From: Pelodera strongyloides
Taxonomy: Eukaryota > Nematoda > Chromadorea > Rhabditida > Rhabditidae
DNA length: 64,000 bases
Direction of reading: 5' to 3'
NCBI GenBank assembly: GCA_036852015.1
Contig: JAANDG010000223.1
Coordinates: forward strand, 62,001-126,000
Shown here piece after piece: positions 33,134 to 45,126 of this stretch (the stretch's first letter is position 1; each line of letters begins with the position of its first letter). The notes under the pieces were generated by a model. It was not told where the DNA came from. It was given only the letters and a program-made list of their open reading frames with translations, and did no database searches. Made by a program: the position numbers and the translations under genes.

Positions 33134-36100
33134 AATGGAGATATTGTTATTACCACACTGTTTGGCAACTAACAAGTTGGGACTCCTGAATATTCTTTCT
33201 TATAAGGTAAAATGCTCTTTTCTCTCTGACATATTATTAGGTGTTTGTATATGCGGCTTCACAAAGATATTACAACGTTTCTATTTGTACGCATTTCGGC
33301 AGAAAATCTAGTCGGATATTCTTTCTATTTTTTTCAGTTGTCCATCTCACGGACAATCAGTAGAGGACCGCACTAGAAGGGTAGGTCAACATTTATTAAT
33401 TGCCATTATAGTAAATTAAATTTCGTCTATGCGGTTTGTGAAGCATATCCTGTATCACAAACAAAAATCATGTCGTTTATTTTAGATGAGCTGGATACAC
33501 TTTTGAACTCTTATTAGAGACTCACTTAATTTTCGTCAACACAGTATTGTCGGAAAACTGAGTAGCTGCTAAGTATTTACCTTTTTTAATATTTTGTAGT
33601 TTATCCTCGTTTAGGTCTGTATAACCGTCTGCACTCTCGCTCGTCATCTGCGTCTCTCAAACCCTTTAATTCCACAGTTCGACTATTCTGCTACCGAACC
33701 ACTGGAACAGTTCCATTCGTATATTGTGAGTTTCACAAAACAGAGTCCGGTGTGGCGCGCGCATTGGGATCACGTCGGCTCGTGTGCCGCTACATCTCGG
33801 CTCAACTCTTTCTGACACGATGTAGAGTATGATGCGACAAGGAGCAATTTATCAATATAACACCAACTTTGGTTGTAAATAGTAAATACCTACATGAGGA
33901 GTTTTAGTTAACTGGTTGCACTTTCTTGCTACAGAGTTACTACAGTCCTATCAACAGCTGACTCGACTTTTCTTTTCTTTACTTAATTGCTTAAATTGCT
34001 TATTTGCTTAAATTACTTAATTTACTTAATTGCTTAAATTTAGCTAATTTCATTTCCAGGCTTCAAAAGGCCTTCACAACGCTTCCCTTTTATTCGATCG
34101 TCCTCATTTGGATGTAGTAGATTGTGTGAAAAATATGCTCGATAACGTCAGGTATATAAAAATTTCAAATTTTCAAACAAATCATTTAACCCTGGGATAA
34201 CCTTGCCCAATGTTATTTAACCAACTCATGCTACTAATTTTACGCGGTTTTCACTGAAAATACGAACAAGCAATTCTCCACGAACCCGACCCTTTACAAA
34301 CTGCGATAAATTTTGACCGTGAAATTAGGCCAATTATACTGTAATTTCTTTTTTTCAGTAACATTTTTTCTCAAGGTGACTGATTGCTCCACCATACTTA
34401 CATGCAATGTTTCCATTCCAACTTATGTTAATCTGCTCGAATTTAGCTCGATTTTTTATTCTAATTTATGTTCATTTGCATATTTTGCATAAGAATGCTG
34501 GTGTACTCGACGTGTTTCAAAAACCGGCGGGTACTTGGCTTTAAACACGATTTTTAAATCAAAATTATATAGTTTTTGATGTAATTCAGGAAAATGTCTA
34601 CATTGGTAACAACTGAGGGAAACCAGATGGATCCAGCGGCATACAAGGCAAGATTTTTTTCCACTAAGATAAAAGGTTAGAGGTTCCCCTCAGACTTCAG
34701 GATACCGCCCACTGCGCACCAAATTATGTGCAAAACGTCACTTTCTGTTTTTCTCCTGTGATTTATTTATTATTAGAGACTTATTCTGTTTTTTTTAACT
34801 GTACAGTTATGCAATGATGTTCTCCAAATCTTGTCCTGTATTGTTTTTCTCTCTTCTTTTTTGGTCCCTATAGTAAGTACTTTCGCGTTGTGAAGCGCGG
34901 AGTCTTAGGGTTCACTTTGGTTGACGCTCTTTATTTGTATTGATTGTTAACCAATAAACAGTTATTATTTTCAACAGGCGTAAAATTATTTATTTTCTAG
35001 GTTTCACGTTTTCTTCAAGACCTTGGCGGGGAACAAACGGATACAACTGATGACTACAGGTGAATTTTATTTCCATTTTAATTCTTTATCTAACATTTTG
35101 TCACTAAATTATTCGTATTTTAAAGTGTTTTTGAACTGGTTTTAACCATTTTGTATTTTTTTTTATTACTCGTTCTCTTTCTATGTTTAAAGCCTGTTAC
35201 CCAACAGTTTGAGCCGCTTTTCCGCATATTTTTGTCGAGAGTGACAATAAAAACGAACATGTTTTGCATGTTCGATTTTCTACTTGTTGCATCCTATGTA
35301 TCGCGAATATAAACAAATGCCGAACATTTACTTTTTAGTTCATTTAACTAATTTAATTTAAACTAAACATCTTTCAAGCACGAACCATTGTCTAACTATT
35401 TTAGCTCTCTATGCCTCCAGTTATTTTAACAAATTTTCCTAGTTAAGGGAACAAATTGTGGTTCTTTAGAAAAATTCTTCAGTCCAATCAAATTTGTAAA
35501 ATTGTAACTACAGAATTGAGAATTGCTGTGGATTTTATTGTTGGGCGAAGTTTTAACATTTTTTGCCAATTTTGTGTACATGCGATAAGTAAGCCACGTG
35601 CTTTTATGGTTTTTTAATACGAAAAGCTTTTACTGATAATCAGTTTCCATGTTAGTTAGTTTGAGATTAAATTCCTTTGAAATATTCTTCACTAATGTCC
35701 TAAAACTAAGTTATAAAAAATACATGGCAAAATAGAAGAACTTGGCTCAGCTACTCCTAGACCTAGACAATGGCCCAGCATCGAAAATCCTTGTTCGTTT
35801 GATATTCCCATACACGAGATGTACTAAGTCACAGTATTTTCAAATTACTATTTTCAGCGTTGGCTATTTATCTAAATTATCATTCCTTCATCTCATTGCA
35901 GTAATATTGCCCTTCTTAAAGGGATGGGTTCACTACAAAATCACCTTGTTTTTATGCTTTCGTTTGATTGTACAAAGGTAAAATAAAACAAAGAGCATAA
36001 AAAAAGTTTCTTGAATTACTCCCTAGGGAAGATATTAGGTAAAAAGGGTGAGTATTGATCTTTTTTCCGATAACGTGAGTAAACAAGATAAACTAGGGAA

Positions 36101-39100
36101 GCTAAGAGATATGGCTGAAACACACTGTTTTGAGCAAAATAAACTGTAGTTTTCATCGTTTATTTTACTTAAAACAATGAAAAAACAGTGTGTTTCAGCC
36201 ATATCTCTTAGCTTCCCTAGTTTGTCTTGTTTACTCACGTTATCGGAATATAGATCAATACTCACCCTTTTTACCTAATATCTTCCCTAGGGAGTAATTC
36301 AAGAAACTTTTTTTATGCTCTTTGTTTGAGTTTACCTTTGTACAATCAAACGAAAGCAAAAAAACAAGGTGATTTTGTAGTGAGCCCATCCCTTTAAAGC
36401 GGTATAACACACAGTTTGTAGAATGTATGTTGGACAGCTGCAGTCCCAGCTGTGAGCTAAACTGAGCTTTTTTCTGGCAAGTTATTAGCATATACTACAT
36501 CTCAATACGAAAACAGTTGTCCACGGTCCAACTTACTTTTCAAAAACCGCCTGTTACACCACGTTAAAGTTGAATATTTTTCGTCCTCCAGACCAATGTG
36601 CTAAAATAGGTGTAATAAAAAGTTAACCTCTAATTCTAATTCCCTATCATATTCGTATGGCCCGTGATGATTGGGCCCTCAAGAGCTCCCTCAGCTTCCC
36701 ACCTTCAGTGGCCCACAAAGCATCAATATTTGTTTATCTTTTTCTATTTTTATCCCTCTTTAGCTTAGTCGGACCAATACGAAATCGTCTTCAGGATATA
36801 AATCATATCTTCCAAAAAAAAAAACACTGTTTTTACTATTTATTTCCCCTCATCAATAAAATGATGTATTTGGTAGATTTTTACAGCTGAACAATGCTGA
36901 ATTTTCGTCAAATATTAGTGAACAATATTAATTTTTGAAATATTATTGGTGAGCGACGTTTTTTAATATGTAGGTTATCACTGTAAACATAGTTGGTTCA
37001 AAAGGTAAAAAGTCAGAGCTACAGTGCACAGATTAAAGCGTTTTCTAGAAATAAAATCTATGTTGTTGGTTTCCTATAGTAAGGATCTTTTTGGATTTTT
37101 TTTGAAAACCAATACACTGGGTTGAACTGTTAAAAGTTGGCTATACATATTCTGGTTGTCGCTGCTTGAACTAAGTTTCCAAATGATGACCTATGATGCT
37201 ATAATATTAAAACAATGTCCACCAATACAATTTCAGAAATCAATAATATTGTCCATAATATTTGACGAAAATGCATGCAAACATGGCTTTGTTCAGCTGT
37301 CAAAATCTACCAAATAAATCACTTTATTGACCATTGGCTATTGTTTGCGAATATAAACATTTAGTTTTAGAAAATATTGTAATACATGACTTCATATGTA
37401 AGCGCACCCATTTTTGGATAGTTTGATAATTTTTTTCGATTATTTGTGATTATGGTTATAATTATTTCAATGTGCTTCGGTTTTGATGATTTTTATAAGT
37501 TACTATAATAAGCGGGATGTTTCAGTAATACCACTAATTAGAAAAAGACGTCTAGGTGATCATTACGCTACACTTTACCTAAACGAGAGCCATCAATCAA
37601 TTTAATTTCTTTAAACCGATTCCAAGCAATTGTTCTCATCTTTAGATGCATAAGTTCAACAGTTTCCTAAATGTGTTTTCAAACTTCAACCCTTTACCTT
37701 CATCCCCGCATACGAGCTTATAAGTGTATGTACGTACGGCAGGTTAATTTCAGCAATGGATTTGCTTGTTACTGATTGTTGATGGCCATAACTCTACGCA
37801 TATTTCTCACCTGTAGTACACGGCGCAAGCAATTTTTTCTAAAAGTCCCCTTGGGATTCGCTTCAACGTGAAAATTGGCGTGCTAGCGGCAAGGTTAAAT
37901 CGTGCATGCGGCGCTCTTGCACGCCATAAAGTTGTCCCTTGCACGTCGTACTCACGCCATTTCGCCTCAGGCTTTTCGCGTGCAAGCGGCGTGGTATCGG
38001 CGGGCATTTTTGCACGCCACCAAGTTGCCAAATGCACTTTGCAAGCCGTTCTCACGCGGCTTGCACGCCAAGTTTCTTCAGTGATTGACATAATCGACAC
38101 ACATTTCTATGATTATGTTTCCCTTTCAGTTGCTCATCGCTCTCGCAAAGCAGTTGTCTGGACCCATCTCTCCATCAAATTCACCACCTAAATGAGGATC
38201 GCCTTCTGAAGGAACAACTGAACGAACTGGCCTCTATCCCTACGAGGACCCAACAACGGCTGGCCTCAGCGGTAAGGGGAGTTGGCCTCAGCGGACAGTT
38301 GTTTTGTTCCACACCTCGCTCCACTCATAACAGTCATAACTCTGCAACACCTGAAATCTTGAAAACAATGTTTGAGCTTTCGTACTTCAAAAAGTTGATT
38401 TTTCGAACTTTTGCTGAAGTATCTTACTTGTACGCATACAGAGGTGACCAAGTTTGTGGCAAAGGTATGGTGCTCCCAATAAGACAAAAGACAAAACTTG
38501 GACTTTAAAACATTTTTTAATTCAGATGTAAGAGTAAGAGTATGTAATGCAAACTACAAACTATATTTCGAATATATTTACACTAAATTAAGCATGCTTT
38601 CAGCCAGCCGCCGACCCTCTCCACTATGTGTCTGCACACTCTGCTGCACTAGCCATCTCGGAACATGCAAAGCAGATCATATCGATTAGTGAGCAGCAGA
38701 AAAGAACCCGACAGCAGCAGTTAGACAGTAAGGTAAGACGGTGCTGAGTAGTTTATTTGAATTTTAAACTAACATGTAGTTGGGGAGTGTTTAGGGCATC
38801 TTATAGACAAAACACGCTAATAGGCTATACCAAACCATTTTCGCAGAAAAAGAAACGCTTGCACTAACATTTTTTTTCGCTTTTTATGATTGCTGACATG
38901 AATGCGAACGTTTTTCTAGATATCCCTTAATTGTTAGTATTGTCTTTTTCAAAAAAGGACCAGTCTCATCAAAAATGTGTCTGATGAAAATATCGTACCC
39001 GAGAACCGGAACAACTGTACTGTTCTTTTTAGCCCCGGTTCACCGAGGAAGAGAGTTGGATTTCTGACTTGGATACGTGGAGACGGAAAAGAAAACAGAA

Positions 39101-42100
39101 GTCTGTGTCCGGTTCAGATAGCACGTTGGAGGATGAGAGGTAGAGATTTCCATAATAATAATAAAGCTTCATCTTGTCCCTTAAGTTAGTGCAAAAGTAT
39201 TTTACCATTGAATAGTTCAGCGGTTCGATAACCACTACCACCGTTTCATCAGATTAATTGGGTTAAAAGGTTTGGCATGAATTAGCGCGAGATCGCGCTA
39301 GCGATATACGATTTTTGAAAGTGAAATGGCCTAGTGCGAAGGAATTTTCACTAGTTTTAGCCATTTGGCATTTAGTAGGATTCTGCTGAGCACTACGGTT
39401 ATCCGTGGTTTGTAGTTGTTTACTGTAGTTTTCATTCATACTGGTAGTGTAAGTTCTAATAAGTCTTTTCCGATATCGTTTCGTAATTCATAACTCCGTA
39501 AACATATCCGTATATATATCATATAGTGTAATAAAGTAAATATTTAAGTCGAAGCTATCAACCGGCCGGTCTACAGGCTGAAAGGAACAAATCAACTGAG
39601 AGATTCAACAAGGTTCGTGGTTATTTATAATAATAATAGTTTGCTGACGATACAAAAGCGAACAAGTTAATATATCTCAAAATCCAACCATATGTGGACT
39701 GTGCTCATCGAGTAAACCAGCATACTTATGCAAATGAACATAAATTAGAATAAAAAATCGAGCTAAATTCGAGCACATTTGAACATTTTTATTAGCAATA
39801 AAGCACACACCAGTCAGGTGGAAAATGAAACATAACATATAAACAACACACAAACTAAAATGATAAATCATTTTAAATAAAATAATATAGCAAGGGTAAA
39901 TAAACATTCAACCACAATACAACAAGGAAATTCTGAATTACCATGAGTGAAAAAAATGTGTATAATTGTATGATAACCAGCTAAAAACTGTGATACCAAG
40001 TGAGACCTGCGACCTGCCCACGTCTAACTTAACACATTTGCATAAATACATAAGAATTCAGTTGTCCACAATGCGTTTCAAAAACCGGCCGGTATTTCGC
40101 TTTAAATATACCGAATGTACATTATTCACAAAATCATCAAATCCTATAAACAAGCTCTCAGATAATGCCAACCAAGGCATTTTTTCAAAATACCATATCA
40201 CCTTACAATAATTCAACGTACATATCAATATCATGCATATCAACCTTCCTCAATCATATGTAGAATGCTGTTGGATTCTGTTCATATATATGGGAGCACT
40301 TCATCCTTTTACTTTGAGATTGTTGAAATGTACATCTCTTTTCGTGAAATGTGAAAGTATCGATTTCTCGTTTACTTACGAAGAAGATACACATTTTAGT
40401 TTATACCATAGCCATAGCCATACCATATCCATACCGTACCTTATATTTGCATAATATCGATTGGTTATCTTATCATGTTTCCGAACAGTTTTATCCCATT
40501 GAACTCTTGTTTCGTATTTGGATATATCGCTTTCCGGGGATGTGTTGTTACACATTTGCATGTTATCTTATTCCTCTTGCTGCTTGACCATCTCTAAATT
40601 TGCATATCTCTATGATCTTTGTCGTCTGTTTCCTCTCTATTTCACTTTATCTCTCCTTCCTCTAACGCCTCATCCCTCGTCACTTCAAAGCGTAATTGGG
40701 TCATGGTACAGCTCTTTGATAGATCCTATCAGTTGATGACTGTATCACACATCCGATTTACCGCCAGACTACGGTAAACAACCATAATTTACCAATGTTA
40801 TCATTTATCAGTAGTTGCTTACACTAGAACACCAGTAAAAAGTTGAGCCACCTGATTTTCTAAACCTCGAGATTTACAATTAAAAGCAATCCTTGAATGT
40901 TCTTATGTTGTCACTCCTATTCGTTATTTTACAAACACATAAAATAATTCAGTGTTATTTTATTCGTTGCTATTTTTTAAAGCGAAATACCGGCTGGTTT
41001 TTGAAACGCATCGTGGACAAGTGAATTCTTACGTATTTATGCTAATTTACTCGAATTTTGCTCGATTCTAATTTCTTTTCATTTGCATAAGCTGCGCATA
41101 GGAATATTGGTGTATTCGATGTGTTTCAAAAACCAGCCGGTATTTCGCTTTAAAGAATATCCAACCGTAAATAATTTTGTACTCGTGGCAAGGGTGCTGA
41201 CAGGGGTTTGTTTATTCTAACATAAATCACCTTACTTTCAACAGGTAACAGTTGCACATGTGGTTTCAACCTATTTCCTGTATATCATACCTTATACTTT
41301 ACCTCCCCTTCGTCAACTTCCTTCCCTTTCAAAGAAAACAGTTAGGGTTCTAAGTCTAACTAGAACTATTTAATATTTAATATTTATTACGCACACAAAA
41401 ATGTACACGCACAGTTAACTGTGTAAAACTGTACAATTCCAGTAATATCAACTATCAACTCATCAATGTTGTTTTTCGGCTCTTTTCCGCTCCATTTCTC
41501 ACGTAACTTTTATTTTTTGTTTTTTATTTTCACGAATTTCCGGAAATCACGGCGAACATCTCTTTCGTACAATACAACATGACAAATTCATTACATTTCT
41601 TTATTACAACTGTAATTTGATATCGCTATTGAAGATTTTCCATTTAACTTTTTTTGTTACCAATTTACAAATTTACTTATGTCAGTTTGTTGTTGGTCTA
41701 CAATAAGGAAGGATAGTGCACTCATGTACTGTGTGTTCTTTGGTATTCGAAATTATTGGAGAATAGTACTTATTCTAGCCTGATCCATTGTAAATTTTCA
41801 TAAATATCATGTTTAGCTAACTACAGCCAACTTCACCTCTAGTTTTCGTTTTCGATATGCTAAGTGCTGCCCGCAAAAAGTTATCCAATATTCCAATCAC
41901 CTTAAATCGAAAAAAAAGGGGCCGTTTACAGAAAACTAGTATGTGTACATATGGGCCTGTTAGGCAAACAACATATATTGCACTTGTACTGTTTGTTGCA
42001 AGTCGATTAGAGTTTTAGTTAAACAAGTAACTGCTCAACTGTATATGGAAAACATATAAATAAGCACGCGTATCTTATTATATAAAGCAAAAAAAAAATC

Positions 42101-42699
42101 GTTTGTTTGGATGTACCGTGCACATTACAAAAGTCTACGTTTCAGGGGTTTGGCAAAAAGTAGACCGAAATTTCGTGCGTCTTCAACTTATGCGTTTTCG
42201 TGTATTATGACATAGACCTTGGAGGATACGTTTCGGGAGTCTCATATAAATATATACAGTCTTATTTCGATATTTCGATATAGAGTCTTATTTCGATAAG
42301 TATACAGTCTTATTTCTATTTGCATCCAAAAAAATATGAAAAGTCGCCTCAGGCGTCAACGGACTGGCTACCCATAGATGATTAACCGATATTTTACCAT
42401 TTCATTTTTTGACTTACATATTTAAATTAATTATTTAAATATTTTATGATTTATGTTCTATTATCATCCAAATTTGAATTTCTTCAAACAAGTCCAAACT
42501 ATGTGAAGCTGAAGCAATGATGAATAACACGCGAAAACAATAAAAAGAAACATTTCCGATGAATCAGAGACGCAGTGAAGATGACCTTTCCGTCTCGGCT
42601 CTCACGTCTTCGCATGCGTTCCGAAGATGATTACGACCCTCGCGCACTGAGCATGTGTAAACATAATCTCTCTTTCTCTCTCTCTCTTCTACTCTCTCT

Positions 42700-42757
<58 letters not shown>

Positions 42758-45070
42758 GACTCTCTAACTGTGACACTTTTTTTTTCAAAATGTCAGAAGA
42801 TTGTGGATACACACAGAGAAAGACGCGAGTGACTTCGACCACAGTTCCAAAGTTATAATCATCTGTTCATTCACTTTATCTGCGGGCACACATTCTGTTC
42901 CGTCAAACAATTCATCATATTGCTTAGGCTTACTGGCTGATCGACTTATCACTACAGTAGGATTCTACGATTCAACACGACAAACTACAGAGAACTCTCT
43001 TTTTCATTCATAAGTTCGCTGCGAGACTATTGTCAGAGCCTGAACTGGGCCCGCGAACTGGTACTCGAAAATTTGAACGACCCTCCCAGGCCTGCAGGAC
43101 CCACCCCTTCACTGAGTATCCGTACTCTCTGGCGGGTTCGGACTTGACTGCTAAATATTGACCCGGTGGGGTTATTGATTGATTTCGCTACCTAATTGCT
43201 CAATTGCCTGCCAACAATTTTATTCTCTATTCTATTCGCAAGCCTCATTCTTCTAATTTTGAACACAATGCGTTTGAAGCGAAAGCAGCGACAGCAGACG
43301 CAATCCGTGGCCTTGGACCAATTGGAGAAAGAATTAGCTGAAGTTAGACGTCAATCGGAGTCAGAAGCGTCAAGTGCTGATCAAGCGACGAGCTCGGAGC
43401 AACCTACCAACTCCAAAAGGTCGCCTGTCAGTAAGGTAATTGACCATGCAATTGTGCAAACTTCTGACTTGGCAATTGTCCATGCGACAAAAATGGGTGC
43501 GCGGGAACAGAGCCGAGAGGCTGACGTGATGTCACCCGGGAACTTGGAAGTAGATGAGGACCTGAACCTTCCATTTGAGACTCAGACTTCGCACCCCACG
43601 CCGCCCCCAACTGAGGAAGAATGTCCGAATTGTTATCAGAAAATGATGCGAAGGTCGATTTCTGAAGGGGATCCAACATCAGATGAATACCCGACGAGGA
43701 AGCTATCCAGAAGTGCATATGTTGAAGATTTGCATAGGAACGTTGCGGAAACAGATGAGCCGCTTCCAGAACCTAAGCTACGCAACTCTGCTAATTACTC
43801 CGAAGATGGTGTTTCTTATAAGACAGCGTTTGAAGAACACGGTGTTATAGATGTGGCCCCGACTGGGGCCCAGAAGGCTAAGGCCGAAGAAAAGGAAAAG
43901 GTTCCTGAACTTGAACAAGTACCAACTTCGCCAACTGCGCCACCCAGAAGACCCGGTAAACTTCCAATTATCACCAAAAGCTCTTCCACTTCCTCTGTAC
44001 CAGCTAAACACAAATATTACGATCATTCTCCGGTGGAACTTACGTACGACTATGAAGATGTGCCCATACTTCCTACGAAGAATACACCTTTACCTGATAT
44101 TCCTAAAGAGGCAATTACTAATGACAAATCTGAATTTTATGAACCAGAAACAGAACAACTTCTGCAACCCTCTCAAAACGAGCTTGGTATTCAAAGTTTC
44201 GAAGAGGAAGACTTACCTGCTCCAGATTCCGCCTTAGCTTCTGAGAATGAACCTTCAGCCGTGAAGCCTCATCTTAATCATTATGACACAGTGCCTGATG
44301 AGACCGTTCCCGAGTCTGATTCTTCAAAACCTCTACAACTTGATTCTAGTTCCGAGCAAGAAGGTGCGTACGCGGGAGACCTGGCCGGGCCTCCGACCAC
44401 TACCTCCGGGTACGCTTCCTCACTTTGGGACGCGGATCAGGACGCGCACCAGAGATGCAGAAGCCAACCACTCCTGAGCCCTAACCTCACCCAAGAACGA
44501 CCATTTAGTGCAGATTCGGGAATTTCTGTCTGCACGAATCCTAGATGTCCATATTCACCCAAATTTCTGCTACAAATCCGCATTGGTCCGGTTAGTTTAC
44601 TATTTATTTTTTATATTGAAATAGCAATCCTTTTTCTTTATTATAATTTAGACAATGTTCTTGAAACATATATCGTTGTACCACAACTAGCACATTCACC
44701 ATACGTGTATTAGTACAACGTTAGGTGTGATGTTCTACCAGAGAACATATGATGTTTTGGCGTTGCTTCGCTATGAATATTGATACTATGAGAATGTTGA
44801 ACATAACTTCAATACGGAACTTGATTGATATTATGAAATCCATCTCGATATTGATTGATTAATTGATTGCTCTTTGAATGTTTATCCCATTTCCTCTCAA
44901 TTTCTTATTTGCATATCTTGTTGACAGTTAGTAAGAATTCTGTCCGTTCTCTTCTTCCACTGGAGTATTTACTATTTACTCAGTACCAGATAAACGAACT
45001 ACCTGAGAAAAGTCATTTGAAGAGAGAGAGATAGAGAGAGAGATGTTAGAGAGAGGATCTGAGAGAGAGA

Positions 45071-45126
<56 letters not shown>

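Larger units (their letters stand above)
35060..38129. other. 3.1-kb intron of the LMO7-like gene
   Basis: It contains two adjoining foldbacks (35916-36567) and a GC-rich element near the 3' end (37840-38086). The remaining AT-rich sequence shows no supported exon. Confidence 0.6.
39613..43014. other. 3.4-kb intron of the LMO7-like gene
   Basis: It contains an interrupted family A copy (39698-40105), a complete one (40977-41153), a (CT)n microsatellite (42667-42753) and AT-rich sequence with no supported exon. Confidence 0.6.

Noticed and set aside
43196..43267. Hydrophobic N-terminal segment (transmembrane-like) in front of exon 15
   Set aside because: The frame has no ATG, and the segment is more simply the pyrimidine-rich end of a short intron (43136-43279) whose splicing keeps the frame.
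44581..44713. Extension of exon 15 to a stop with a second hydrophobic segment
   Set aside because: The sequence beyond GGTCCG|GTTAGT is AT-rich intron; splicing there joins exon 16 in phase.
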